A DNA stretch of 64,000 bases from Nyssa sinensis (lineage: Eukaryota; Streptophyta; Magnoliopsida; Cornales; Nyssaceae): contig CM018035.1 in the NCBI GenBank assembly GCA_008638375.1, positions 35,500,824 through 35,564,823 on the forward strand, written 5' to 3'. Position numbers and translations under genes: made by a program. Position 1 is the stretch's first letter. Each line of letters opens with the position of its first letter. Positions 12,245 through 23,559 of this stretch are shown piece by piece. A model generated the notes under the pieces. It had not been told where the DNA came from, ran no database searches, and worked only from the letters and a program-made list of their open reading frames with translations.

Positions 12245-13438
12245 TGTCACGACCCGAAACCCACCCTGTGCGGATTAAGGGAATCGCGACCGCCACCCTT
12301 CGGCCCGAGGGCCTTAGGGCAAAGCTCACATAAGCAGCGGTATCGAATAGATGTGCGACCTGTGGTTGCGGAAGCGTGAAAAACTTTTTCTTTTTCTTTT
12401 CTTAATTAAAACTTTTGCACATCCATCTGGTACTGCCGCTCTTCATAGCAGTACACATGATTATAAAATCAGAGCATACTAAAAACTTAAAGTGTTATAC
12501 ATAGTACATATCCGAATGCCTCGAGGGCTTAAGTACATGTTGTCCAAAATCTATTACACTTCAAAATTCGACCATCTACGGGTCCTTAGTACTTCCCTTG
12601 CTCCTTCAATGGCCAAAGTCACACACAAGGTCTCACTTTCTCTCTCTAGATTCACTCCACTTTCTCTCTAACTCACTCTCTATCTAAAACTTCAAACTGC
12701 ACCTCACTTTCTGATTCTTTACTTCATCCGTCCATACACCATAGGATTATATGTATTTTACTTATTTGGTTTTAAAATAATTATTGGGTTGCATTGTAAC
12801 ATGGTTGGCGGAGGTGACTGATATGAGTTGAAAGGTGATGGTGTGGGCTAATGATGTGGGGATTGCATGCAAGGCCATTGGCTAGTATGGGAGGTGGCCT
12901 TGGTTAATTTGGGTTTAAATACAATTTGGTTGCATATATAGGCATAAAGATGGTAGCAACCTACTTAGTAATTTTTTGGGTAATAAGAATCTTGTCCCAC
13001 TTGGTCAAGGGTTCAATTCCCCTTGGCCTCACTTTTGGCTATTTTTCCCTATTTTAAGCTTAGGCCCTGTTTGGTTGGCGCAGAATCCCATTTCGGCTAT
13101 TTCCTTAATATTTTCTTTTTCGTTGCTCCTTTTTCGGCGCGGTTTCTTCTAAGGGTTTTGTCTTTTGGTTAGCCTCGTTATCAAATGCCTCGTATCAATT
13201 ATTATTTATTTGTGGTCGTCATAGTTCGCTAATTCGAGTTTCCTTAGTGTTAAAATAACATTATTTCACCTAATTAATTGGTAATTAGGTTCGGGCATTA
13301 CGCCCTCATTTTTGATGCGCTTAATTATTTTATGAGTCTATCATGAGGTTCCCGATTAACTTCTTAATTATTCTTTATGTTTGGTTTTAATTAATGATTA
13401 GCAACTAATCATTACTTAATCAGGGTCGGGGTGTTACA
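12245..13438 (-). mobile_element. LTR D, internally deleted family I LTR
   Basis: Begins TGTCACGACCCGAAACCCAC at 12245 and ends GGGTCGGGGTGTTACA at 13438, so both LTR termini are kept, but only 1194 bp lie between them. The right half matches the reverse complement of the first ~600 bp of LTR B (the CTAATTAATT...CGGGCATTA block and the GGTCAAGGGTTCAATTCC module). It is therefore a B-like LTR with about two thirds of its middle lost. It landed in a (TA)n tract, so the TSD cannot be separated from the microsatellite. Confidence 0.75.
12951..13032 (+). other. tRNA-like module in LTR D
   Basis: A TAGCAACCTACTTAG A-box-like word near 12954 is followed by GGTCAAGGGTTCAATTCCCC (13003-13022), which contains a B-box-like GGTTCAATTCC in a hairpin. 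It is the homologue of the module at 2235-2311 and is again antisense to its LTR. Confidence 0.5.
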
Positions 13439-13619
13439 TATATATATATGTATACTCACATTACTAAGACTTATACTCATATTGATATATATATATATAT
13501 ATATATATCAATATGTATACGTATATGTATACTCATATTGATATATATATATATATATATATCAATATGTATACGTATATGTGTGAGTCTTAGTAATGTG
13601 AGTATACATATATATATAT
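13438..13619. repeat. 182-bp near-palindrome of TA-rich DNA
   Basis: The left arm 13438-13471 (ending in CACATTACTAAGACT) and the right arm 13586-13619 (starting AGTCTTAGTAATGTG) are perfect inverted copies of 34 bp. The 114-bp centre holds two further palindromes of the form CATATTGATA(TA)nTATCAATATG, near 13478-13516 and 13529-13568. The whole block could fold into a long hairpin or cruciform. TA/TG-rich simple sequence continues to about 13885. Confidence 0.9.
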
Positions 13620-14111
13620 TAGTGTGTGTGTGTGTGTGTGTATTATATGTGTATATATTTATATATAGGTATACATTATTTACATATAGGTATACATACA
13701 CACATATATATATATATATATGTATACCAATATATACATATGTATACCAATATATAAATACATATATAATACATATACACACACTAATATATATATGTAT
13801 TTATACATTTATATATATATATGCACATCTATTATATACATATATATATATATGTATACCCATATACACATGTATATATATGTATATATATTGGCGTACA
13901 CATTTTTCTGTGTAACCCGATTCCTCGTACGGTTAGTCCCTCGGGTATTTGGGATGGCCTGAAATGATCATCGGACATTTAATATTATGTGTGTCATAAA
14001 ATATTGTATAATAATCTCGTTAAAGTAAGTGTTCAGGTTACAAGTCAGTTTTCACACTAGTTGACCGGCACACCTCGATTCTAGTGTTATGTTTCGGGTT
14101 GAGGTATTACA

Positions 14112-15454
14112 TCAAGACTCCCGGTCCTCTTCTTGTTGGCACTGTTACCCCTCTTCTGAACTTGCTCATCCTTCTGAGCTTGTTCTGTAGCTTTCTGGAA
14201 TGAGGTTTTTGTATCTTCGAGATTAATATACTTCTGCATTCTATCCATGAGTGCTCTCATATCGATAGGAGGATTCTTGGTCAAAGAATCCTGAAAATGT
14301 CCAGGTCCAAGGCCTGAAGTGAAGGCGGCCACTAAGAAACTCAAATTGCATTCGGTTATTTCTATGAGTTCGGTATTGAATCGAGCTATAAACTCCCGAA
14401 GTGATTCTCCCTTGGCTTGATTTATAGTTAGCAAGAGTTCTAACGCTTTTCTCAACCTCCTACTTGTTAGGAAGCGATCAAGGAAAAGTCTATTGAGCTC
14501 GTAAAAGTTGCTGATTGATTTCTAGGGAAGACTGTGAAACCATTTAAGGGCAGTAACCTTTAGGCTAGTTACAAATGTTCGACACATGATGGCATCTGTA
14601 GCCTCGTGTAGAGCCATTGTGTGTTAATAATGAGATAAGTGGTCTCCAGGGTCCTCATATTCGTCGTAGAGAATGAATTTTGGAACAACAAATTTCTTGG
14701 ATCGCTCCTTTATCATTATGGCAAAGGTGAATGGCGTGGAGAACCTATCGAGCAATTTACTTAGCTCGTTTTGTTCTTGAGGGATATGGAATCCCTTGGT
14801 TGAGATTGTTTGATCTTAAGAGTCTACTATCTCTTCTACCCTCTGAGGAGTTTTAGGCAGGACTTGTTGTGTGATCGGTATCCTTTGCTGGTCTTGTCCC
14901 GTGCCTTTAGGTCCTAGAATCACGAGAGGAATTTGCCCAGTGTTAGTAGGAGGATGTTGCTCTCCCAAGACTGGCAAAACTAGAATCTCGGGAGGTTGGA
15001 GTTCCTACAGTGCTGGATTGGCTCTAGAGGCCGTTAGAATTGGTATCCTCATTCTACTCTAGTAATGGACAGCAGGATGAAACGTTGGCATTCCTCTCCT
15101 TACAGTTGTTGATGACTGAGGGTCGGTCCCTATATGGGTGGTACCATGGGGTTGCACCGGTTGCGTGTTAGGCAACTCCTCATTACAGGATCTTCCACCT
15201 GTGGTGGTGGCGGGAGGCTGAGGTCCTCCGTGAACAACATTAGTAGGAAAATGAGGATTACTCTGTTGGTTATTAGACAGTAAGGTCAGAGCTTGTGACA
15301 TAACTGTAAGCTATTCTTATATCTGATCGGACTGTCGTTGAATCCGATCAAATTGTTGTTGCAAACGAACTGGCTTTTGTCCTCTTCCTCTTCCAATAGG
15401 AGGCAGATTCTAGGGATTTTGGGAGTTCTTTTTAGGACAAAGGTTGGGAGCCAT
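14112..15454 (-). pseudogene. Tat/Ogre-like Ty3/gypsy gag, broken
   Basis: The - strand translation starts at an ATG (15452-15454) just inside the primer-binding site and runs, through about seven in-frame stops, to the LTR A junction. The middle part shows the retrotransposon gag (PF03732-like) pattern of the Tat lineage: P-K-F-x2-Y-D-x2-x-D-P-x2-H-L, then a C-R-x-F cluster, an L-K-W-F-x-S-L-P segment, and F-I-A-R-F-N-T-E. The last 120 residues are one open stretch (14087-14455) with F-x-S-G-L-x-P-G-x-F and A-K-N-P-P-like (here T-K-N-P-P) motifs. Gag would form the particle that packages element RNA. The stops and the LTR insertion make it inactive. The continuation is at 1-175. Confidence 0.8.
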
Positions 15455-15515
15455 TGACTTTCCAAAGAAAAAAATAATAGGTTTGTTGTTGAAGAGAAAC
15501 AATAAGAACGATTGT

Positions 15516-15536
15516 CGTTCCCACAGACGGCGCCAA
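15516..15536 (-). other. Primer-binding site of the Tat-like element
   Basis: On the - strand the sequence reads TTGGCGCCGTCTGTGGGAA a few bases after the LTR end. This is the standard form of primer-binding site in Tat/Athila-related plant gypsy elements. It fixes the element on the - strand with its 5' LTR to the right. Confidence 0.8.
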
Positions 15537-15541
15537 GGTAA

Positions 15542-15990
15542 TGTTGCTCTTTTCTGATCAGAAAGCCTCCCGTCCTTAGCTGCTTGTCAAAAACTTGGGA
15601 TCAGAGGATCACCGAGAACGATCCGGTGGTAGCCACTCTGATGATAAAGTCAGTAAAGAAATTAAGACAGTAATTCAAGAAAAGGATTGAACATAAATTG
15701 AAATCATACCTTATGGGTTTATTTATAGGTTGTAGATATCCTAAGTTGAATAGGATTAGGAGTCATAAAAATAAGAATTCAAAGATATTCGAATATAGTA
15801 GTTGCCATATTGAACTATATTTCCTTATTCTGATATTGACAATTCATGAAAGGTGGTGATAAGCTCTGAACCACTTACTTTTGAACTTCCCGTGCCTAGT
15901 TGACCTAGATAAAAATAACATTTCTTGATCTGACCCTGAAGAGTTCTTTACAGACACATGTCATGCTCCGAATATGTTTGTCAAATAACC
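15542..15990 (-). mobile_element. 5' LTR of the Tat-like element (right boundary uncertain)
   Basis: On the + strand it starts TGTTGCTCTTTTCTGATCA at 15542, so on the - strand the LTR ends in ...GAGCAACA just before the primer-binding site. A TATA-like CCTATAAATAAACC (- strand, about 15717-15730) is the likely LTR promoter. The far end is not fixed: no TSD was recognised, and AT-rich sequence without clear features follows from about 15990. Confidence 0.55.
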
Positions 15991-16594
15991 TTTCCTGATC
16001 ACTAATAATATTTTTAAAAAATTAAGATAAATTATTATTAAAAAATGATGTGTAAAAATATATAAAACATGAATGAGTTCTCATGATATAATTATTTGGA
16101 ATAATTAAGAAAATTTGAAAAAATATAGAAATTATTCATAATATTTAAGATATTCAGATATGATTGGAGAATTTTTCAAATATTTAGAACAATTTAAGAT
16201 TTATGGATTTAATAAAAAATATTAGGATAAATTCGACAGAAAAAAAAAAAAAAAAGAAAGAAAGAAAGAAAAGAAACTGGTTACTGTGATTGCAGATGCG
16301 CTCTTGGGCCCGCCCGTATTCTCAGTTGTGAGTCGTGACCCATTAAGTAGGGCTCCAAATCTCTCCCAAATGCCATTCACTGTCTCAAATATTGCAACTT
16401 CTATTCCGACTCTATCAAAATCTTGTCGATTCAGGTGCGACGCTTTCTCAACCATCATACACATACCCGTACACGTATAAACGATTATACATATATATAT
16501 ATATATATAGTCGTGTCGATTGAGCCTCTCAATTCAATTCAGCTGATTTTGTTTTGTTTCCAGAAAAAAAAACCAATTTGATTTATTCTTATGT
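15991..16594 (+). promoter_or_regulatory. Upstream region and 5' leader of the PPR gene
   Basis: AT-rich DNA with a poly-A/GAAA run at 16240-16276 and an (AT)n tract at 16491-16510, roughly 90 bp before the start codon, that could serve as a TATA region. The leader contains CA-rich and pyrimidine-rich stretches typical of plant 5' ends. The segment 16290-16480 has two short overlapping open frames on opposite strands with no family features. No specific factor-binding site could be supported. Confidence 0.35.
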
Positions 16595-18322
16595 ATGTAT
16601 GCAATGGTGCGAACTGTATCTGTTGTTTCGGCTATTAGGCTTTTCACTGCTCATTATTCATATAATTTTGTCAGAAATGTAAGTTCATCACCCCCTATTC
16701 GTCATTTTCCAAGCATTGCACTCTTTCAGCGTTCACTTCATCACCAGCACCATCATTATCTAATGCCATTATTGGTTAGATTTCGTCCTGTTTTTCAATC
16801 ACGTGTTGCAGCTCGGGTAGCTGCATGCTTGTTTTGTTCTGAAACTGTTGCATTTGATCAATCATCTGATTGTGATTTGAATATAAATGATGTTGATAAC
16901 CTTTACAAAACTATTATCGATAGCTCTAACCAAGAGCATAACTTGGAGAGAGCTCTTGACCAAGTGCAAGTGGGTATAAAACTGACCCCTACGTTGGTCG
17001 CTGACATCCTCCACAAGCTTCGATTTGAGGAGAAATTGGCCTTTAGATTCTTTACGTGGGCGGGGCATCAAGAATGTTATACCCACGAACCTCGGGTTTT
17101 TAATGATATGATTGATATATTATCTAGTACAAAATACAAGGTCAAACAGTTTCGAATTGTTTGCGACATGTTGGATTATATGAAGAGGAACAACAAAAAT
17201 TCTGTTCCTATTGAAGTTTTGTTAACCATTTTGAGACGGTATACAGAAAAGCATCTGACCCATCTTCAGAAATTTGCCAAGAAGAAGAAAATAAGGGTGA
17301 AGACGCAACCAGAGATCAATGCCTTTAATTTGCTATTGGATGCTTTGTGCAAGTGCAGTCTTGTTGAGGATGCTGAAACCATGTTTAAGAAGATAATGAA
17401 CAAGGTTAAACCCGATGCTCAGACATACAATATTTTGTTTTTTGGATGGTGTAGGGTAAGAAACCCGATTAGAGGTATGAGGGTACTCGAAGATATGATT
17501 AAAATGGGTCATACGCCTGACAATTTCACTTACAATACCGCCATAGATACCTTCTGCAAAGCAGGGATGGTGACCGAGGCTGCTGAACTCTTAGAATTCA
17601 TGAGAACCAAAGGCTCAACCATGTCTTCTCCCACTGCAAAAACTTATGCTATCATGATTGTGGCACTTGTACTGAGCAACAGAATGGAGGAATGCTTTAA
17701 ACTTCTTGGGGATATGATAAACAGTGGATGCCTTCCTGATGTTTCAACCTACAAGGAGCTGATTGAAGGCATGTGTTCGGCTGGAAGGGTTGATGTGGCT
17801 TACAAATTCTTGGAAGAAATGGGAAACAAGGGTTACCCTCCAGATATAGTAACTTACAATTGTTTTCTCAAGGTTCTTTGTGACAATAAGAACAGTGATG
17901 AAGCGCTTAGGCTTTATGGAAGAATGATTGAGTTGGGTTGTTTGCCCAGTGTGCAGACTTTTAATATGCTAATTACAATGTTTTTTGAGATGGGTGACCA
18001 TGACGGGGCCTTTGAGACGTGGCATGAGATGGATAAGAGGGACTGTGCACGGGATACTGATACTTACTGTGTGATGATTGAAGGGCTCTTTGGTTGCAAT
18101 AATACAGAGGATGCCTGTGACCTTTTGGAGGAAGTTGTGAATAGGGGAATGAAATTGCCATATCAGAAGTTTGATTCTTTCCTGATGCAGCTTTCAGGGA
18201 TTGGTAATCTCCAAGCCATCCACAGGCTATCGGAGCATATGAGGAAATTTTACAATCCTGCTATGGCACGCCGTTTTGCATTGAATCAGAAGCGGAAAAG
18301 CATGAGGTTAAGAGGGAAGTAA
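16595..18322 (+). CDS. P-class pentatricopeptide repeat protein, probably mitochondrial
   Basis: An intronless 575-residue ORF. The first ~80 residues are rich in Arg, Ser and His and nearly free of acidic residues, as expected of an organelle presequence. From about residue 240 to 560 there are eight to nine consecutive 35-residue PPR motifs, seen by the repeated T-Y-N-x-x-I/L...G-x-x-x-x-A...M...G-x-x-P-D pattern (segments beginning near residues 241, 276, 312, 351, 387, 422, 457 and 492). There is no E, DYW or SMR domain, so it is a P-class protein. Members of this class bind organelle RNA and act in stability, splicing or translation; no target can be read here. The basic tail (A-x-x-Q-K-R-K-S-M-R) resembles, from memory, Arabidopsis At1g73400-type proteins, which needs a search. 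Start: the ATG at 16595 is the first in frame; another ATG lies three codons later. The ORF is intact and is flanked on both sides by old retrotransposon DNA. Confidence 0.93.
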   Translation: MYAMVRTVSVVSAIRLFTAHYSYNFVRNVSSSPPIRHFPSIALFQRSLHHQHHHYLMPLLVRFRPVFQSRVAARVAACLFCSETVAFDQSSDCDLNINDVDNLYKTIIDSSNQEHNLERALDQVQVGIKLTPTLVADILHKLRFEEKLAFRFFTWAGHQECYTHEPRVFNDMIDILSSTKYKVKQFRIVCDMLDYMKRNNKNSVPIEVLLTILRRYTEKHLTHLQKFAKKKKIRVKTQPEINAFNLLLDALCKCSLVEDAETMFKKIMNKVKPDAQTYNILFFGWCRVRNPIRGMRVLEDMIKMGHTPDNFTYNTAIDTFCKAGMVTEAAELLEFMRTKGSTMSSPTAKTYAIMIVALVLSNRMEECFKLLGDMINSGCLPDVSTYKELIEGMCSAGRVDVAYKFLEEMGNKGYPPDIVTYNCFLKVLCDNKNSDEALRLYGRMIELGCLPSVQTFNMLITMFFEMGDHDGAFETWHEMDKRDCARDTDTYCVMIEGLFGCNNTEDACDLLEEVVNRGMKLPYQKFDSFLMQLSGIGNLQAIHRLSEHMRKFYNPAMARRFALNQKRKSMRLRGK

Positions 18323-19444
18323 GCATATTCCAAAGTAATCATCCTTTGGTTTGTGTTTTGGGTGGCTGAATGATAAGTTGGGATTGAGCTCACTGCTGCA
18401 CTGTCTAGTGCTAGCTGTCTGAGAAATCGGAACTGAAACCATAAATGAGGTTTCATTACCACAACTCTTGATCAATGGCTTTGGCTGCAAATGCTGCATG
18501 AATCTGCAGTGCACATTTGGGGCAGAAATTTTTCCCAGTTTGTTGTTTGCTTCTCTTGAATTTATTACATATTGCCTCGAGACTAGGTAAATTCCCTGAA
18601 TATTCTTATCATGGTTTGGGTAAACCATCTGGGTTGAAAATTTAAACTTTTAAGTGTTTCTATTTTCATTTAGGAGGTGAGATGATGCTGAGGAAGAAAC
18701 ACGTATGAAAGCATCTCTATCTTCTTTGTGGCAGCATCCTTGACGAGCTGTTAGCTTCCATTTTGAAGCATTGCAAATTCCACCAAGGTGTTTGGCCAGG
18801 TAGGTCGCAAGCATACTACTCAGCTTATTTGCTCATATTGTCATAATATGGGTAGTTGTACTACACACAGTAATTATAGTAGTGTAGCACAACTATAAAC
18901 ACATTCTCTCTGTTCCTATTGGGCCCCATTGTACTCTCCAAGGCTCTAGCATGTACTATATTATGAATTTTCCCCAAATTTTTTCAGGTGTCTCAGTCAA
19001 ATAGTGCTCCTTAACATGCAGTATTCATTGCTTGCAAATGGGTGTGTATAGCCTTCATCTTGATCCAAGAGATCTGTCCAAATTTATTTTTTCTATGCTA
19101 CCTGTAAGATAAATTGCAAGGGATCATATTTTGTACAATTTGACTCGAAAAAAGTGTGCTTCTATCATTTAGGCTTTTTCTTCATTAACAAGTACTTTCC
19201 ATGTTAAATAAAATTTTATAGTAGGGACCGCTTTTGATCATCGTAAGAGAGATAAAAAAAATTTCCTTTTTTAATCTGACACTTCATAGTGACTCCCTTC
19301 AATGCCTTATTTCACAGGGAACTTCATGTGGCATATGGAATCTGCTTAAAAACATTTGCCCTGCACCCACCCCCCAAGTATATGCTTCAATTGGAGTCAC
19401 ATGAGTATATTAGAAATCTTTGGTAAAATGCCCCCGTCCTCCTG

Positions 19445-19519
<75 letters not shown>

Positions 19520-22500
19520 ATAGCAGGGGTCAGTCTTGAAACATTTTGTTGATTTTACCCTATACTTGCTAGGTAAATCAATTTTCTCATTCAAGAATGA
19601 CCCACTTGACCTAGACCTCAATAGGTCTCTGCCCGAGAATCTCTCTTCATAATTGAAGTAATTCTGTTTTCTAAGTTACCTGTTCCTGTTCCAGATCTCA
19701 CCATCTGTCAGTTTTGGGAGGGGAAAGCATTAGAGAAGGCGTAGGCCTCAAGGAAAATTGCATAAGCCTTTTTCATTCTTTATTTATATTTATGAATGTA
19801 TAAAAAATTATATATATTTAAAGAAGGGGAAATAAATAGATGACAATTAACAATAATTTTTTAAAAAAACATTTAGACATTTTAAAGCATACTAGAACAT
19901 AGACAAAGATTGATAAAGAAAATATTAATATTCAATCGTTTTTATTTGAAGAAGATTATACATAGAAATGCAGACCTGGCAAGCATTGTTGGTCACCATA
20001 AAAAGTAAAGATATAATAATAATAATAATAAAATCCATGGTCCTCATGGCTCAAGGCTAGAAATGCACAAAAGGCACAACGGTAGCCAAGCTTGAGGTAT
20101 TATCTGTTGAGATCGTTGCTTAGCCCTTTAATCCTCAAAGCCTTCCTCGACCACCTTGCCTCGAGATGTTTTAAGTGACTTAAGGCAAGTCTCTAGCAAG
20201 TCTGTTAAAACTGTGCTATCAGACTTACCTATCACAAAAAAGCAAAAAAAATAAAAAACTATGCTATCAGAGTTTTAAATATTTTTGAATAATTGCAATA
20301 TTTATATGCTCGCACTAGTGCCCATTTTGATTATTCAAAATTACATCTTACAAGCGTTCCAAGTCACTTGCTGAAGTGTAAAATTGCAGATTTGAGTCTG
20401 AGGTAGCCACTTTGTGCAAATAAAGCAGTAGATTAGGTCTGTACTCACTCTACGCTTACAGAACTTCACATTGAGAAGATCAACAGCAGGTAATGGCAGT
20501 GTATTTTCTCAAAAGGCTTTAATCCATGCACCTTTGATGTGTCTAGCTGGATTTACTATTTCTACTGCATTGATTTTGAAACACTAGAAATGCTCGAGAA
20601 CATTTGATGAACTGCTCATGCATGAATGCGGTCCTGCCACCCTAAAAAGAGACGCATGGTGACAGATTCATTTAGTTGACACCAAATTACAGGGTAAATC
20701 ATAGTTTCTTTGAGATGTATAATAAATAGTATGCATCCATTTGAATCAATTTAAAATAATTTTCATGACTATAAATATTTGAAAATCACTGAGCTTGCAT
20801 CCAGGTCAGTGTTTGGAGTTTTTAAATATGAAATTATTGCGGCAGTTGCTTAGCTTCTTCTGCAATTTCTACTAATTACGCCACTAAACTCTTGACGTTG
20901 AAAAAGGCCATTAATTCTTGCAGTTAGGGCCTGAGTGACAATAGGTTGCAAGTTTGCCTAAGATTGTAGCTTGGGAAGGGTATTCTGGAATCACGAGATA
21001 TATGCTCGTATGTTGACTTCAGACGAAGCCTTACAAAATGATATTTGAGGTGAAATTTCAAGTTGTTCCTGCCACTGCTGCAAGATTAATTGAAAACTGA
21101 AAAAAGGAAAGAATTCTTACTAACCTTGAAACAACTACAGATAAACAAAACCTTTCAATGTCATGAAGCATCAATGAATTCCTGGAATCTCTCCTCTGTC
21201 AACTAGTCTATTTCCTAACAAATTCCTTCAGTCTCTTTTCTGTTCATAATTCTCTGTAACTGTATTTTAAAATTCTATCATTCATTCAACTCGGCAGAGT
21301 TGAGCTTTTTCTTTGATAGGCTATTCAGTTTTACAGACGACCCAGCATAATCCTTATTAATCACTATATATAATAAATCTGTTGATATCTTAATATCACT
21401 ATTAGCTAGCAGCATACACATGCTTTGAGATTTTTTCCATGACTAAATTTTAATTATTTCTTTGTTTTGATGCTTAGTTTTGTTGTGCTGAGGTTTTTTT
21501 TTTTGTTTTTTGGTTGGATGCTTAGTTTTGGTAGGGAGAGTTTCAAAGAGTGAGAAATGTAATTGCTTACTGCACCTTGGGGTTTTGTTTATAACCAAGC
21601 AGGGCTACTTTCCTTTCTGCATTTCTATTCTTACTGGCTTTTAAATGGTTGACTCTGGGTAATTCATTACGAAAATCAATTATGAATTAGGCTTCCATCA
21701 ACAACGGTATTGATGAGCCTATATTGTAAAGTTCTACTCTCTCTCTCTCTCTCTGTGTGCCTGCTAAAGGGTGAAATTTTTTCTGTATGTGCAGAAATTG
21801 ATGAGATCCTTCTCCTTCTGTAAAGAAAACCAAAGGTCTGTTTTTGAGAGTGTCAGAGCTACCGCACCAAGAAAAGTGATAGTGATGCAGGCAATGGAAT
21901 TGTAATCATGGATACTAACTGTAAAATGGCATGGTCGGCAGTATTTGGAGAGGCCTTTTTATGTTGGAAAGTTTGAAACTAGCCATGTTTTATTAGTCTT
22001 GATATTATTATTATTGTTATTTCTTCTTTTGATTGAATAATAATGGTTTTGGCAACATTCATTGTTATTTGTGTTGATTATGTGAAAATATTGCAGTGGA
22101 AATCAAAAGAAAATGAAGTGGAAAAGAGTCATGTCTACATGTTGAGTGAGGTATTGTTGGAAAACATGGCATGGCCAGAGTAATAGACTTGAAATCAACC
22201 AAAATCCAAAGAAGCTTAAGTGAATTGGTGCAATCACAGGGCATGTTTGCCTATTCTCCCTCTTCAGTCAATCCGGCCCATCTACACATACAACAATTTT
22301 ATTCTAGTTGCGGTTCCTTAATCTACTACACCAAGAGATTACTCTGAGTCAGTCTAATCAAATTGGGTTTCCATAATACCCAGCAGGTCTCTCAACAAGT
22401 GTAGTATAAATGGACCTTCATTCATACTTGCTCATTTTTCTATCACTAGTCTCCTTGTCGTGTCCTTTGTTGGCCTCACGCTATTGTCCCAAGATTTGGT

Positions 22501-22937
22501 TTTGCAACATCAAATATCTGACACTGAGCGGATACTATGGCATCAACAACTTAGCGCTGTCAGTAATTGACTATAAGAGTGATTAGGTTTATATGACAAA
22601 TTAAATTTATCTTAACTAATTTTTAACTTGTTTTAATAGGATTGAGATTATCACTTCGATTATGTAAGAATTATGTTCTAGTGTGTTCAATTAAATACGG
22701 TGACAGTGCAATAGTAAAGATATGGAGACAGTACACCGAATTTGTTGATGAGGATACCGCTACAGATCAATTGAATATGCTTGAAAAAAACCCAGGGCTC
22801 TAACTCAGATACACAATCCACCATAAGAGATTTGACAATTATAGACTCCGTATAAACTATGACTTAGTCTCTCAATCTACATTCACGATTTGTATATTCT
22901 CAAACCGAATCCTCAAGCAATCTTCAAGTGAATCTAC
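18323..22937. other. PPR 3' side and gene-poor intergenic DNA
   Basis: No ORF with coding character is present. Splice-like pairs (GCCAGGTAGG near 18797 and TTTTTTCAGGTGTC near 18984; TGTGCAGAAATTGATG near 21790) leave open a spliced 3' untranslated region, which only transcript data could show. A stretch around 19735-20260 (GGCCTCAAGG, CTCAAAGCCTTCC and similar words) looks like an old dispersed repeat of unknown class. The rest is AT-rich with poly-T runs and no other recognised feature. Confidence 0.4.
19447..19514. repeat. (CT)n microsatellite, ~34 units
   Basis: An almost pure CT run of about 68 bp, ended by TTTCTC. Reading it in the third frame creates a spurious Arg-Glu ORF on the other strand. 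A shorter (CT)8 run lies near 21739. Confidence 0.95.
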
Positions 22938-23287
22938 TGTCACATTCTAAGTCCTACCCTATGCGGATTAGGGATAATGACAAGTTAGTTAAGCACCTCA
23001 CCAATATATTAACCCTTTTGTAGCATATTGATGACGTGTCCAATCAAAAGCCTCTTAACTAGTTCATAAAATCCATGCATTTATAATTATACATCAGCGA
23101 AAATAAAGCATGGCAGAGCATAAATTATGTTCCTGATTCATTACATCACATTGATGTTTGAATATTAAAGCCCATAAAAAATTTTCTTGCCATTCTAATA
23201 CAAAACAAGACTACTATAGTCAAAAACCAAGTTCTTCTACAAAATGGTTGTAATCTATAGTTTGTCTTCTTAAGCTGAATTATCTGG
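22938..23287 (-). mobile_element. Degraded family I-like LTR end
   Basis: TGTCACATTCTAAGTCCTAC at 22938, followed by CCTATGCGGATTAGGG, is a decayed form of the family I terminus (TGTCACGACCCGAAACCCAC, CCTATGCGGAT at 25247). The word AGCGAAAATAAAGC near 23097 parallels the AGCGGAAGACTTAA found about 150 bp inside LTR A. The other end was not found, and similarity fades before 23290. Low-confidence remnant. Confidence 0.4.
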
Positions 23288-23559
23288 GCCATAGTTATCA
23301 AAACCGAACCGAATAGTGAACCAGGGAAGAGATCGGTTCACGGTTTGGTGGTTCAACCGGTTTAAACGATTTTATAATTAATATATTTTTAAAAAAAATA
23401 TATTATATTAGGTAGTTAATGCTTTACTTAAATATCTATTAAAATTTGTAAAATGGTATCACAACATATTGTAGCCAAGTGGATGAGAAGCTTGATTTTC
23501 ACCTAAAGTACCTATGTTCGACTCCTCGTGCCTATACTTTAAATATCGTGAAACATATA

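Larger units (their letters stand above)
176..14111 (-). mobile_element. Solo LTR A (family I) with three nested insertions
   Basis: On the + strand it begins TGTCACGACCCGAAATC at 176 and ends GGTTGAGGTATTACA at 14111, which is a family I LTR read on the - strand. Flanks are TCAGG (171-175) and TCAAG (14112-14116), a 5-bp TSD with one mismatch. No primer-binding site, polypurine tract or coding region belongs to it, so it is a solo LTR left by LTR-LTR recombination. Its own sequence totals about 3.5 kb in four pieces (176-1818, 7006-7190, 11212-12244, 13439-14111). The gaps hold insertions B, C and D. It sits in the gag region of an older Tat-like element. Confidence 0.85.

Noticed and set aside
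13448..13915. 155-codon Ile/Tyr-rich ORF
   Set aside because: It is a translation of TA/CA simple repeats; an equally long ORF exists on the other strand.
18323..22937. A second gene downstream of the PPR gene
   Set aside because: No coding-like frame, only splice-like words. At most a spliced 3' untranslated region.
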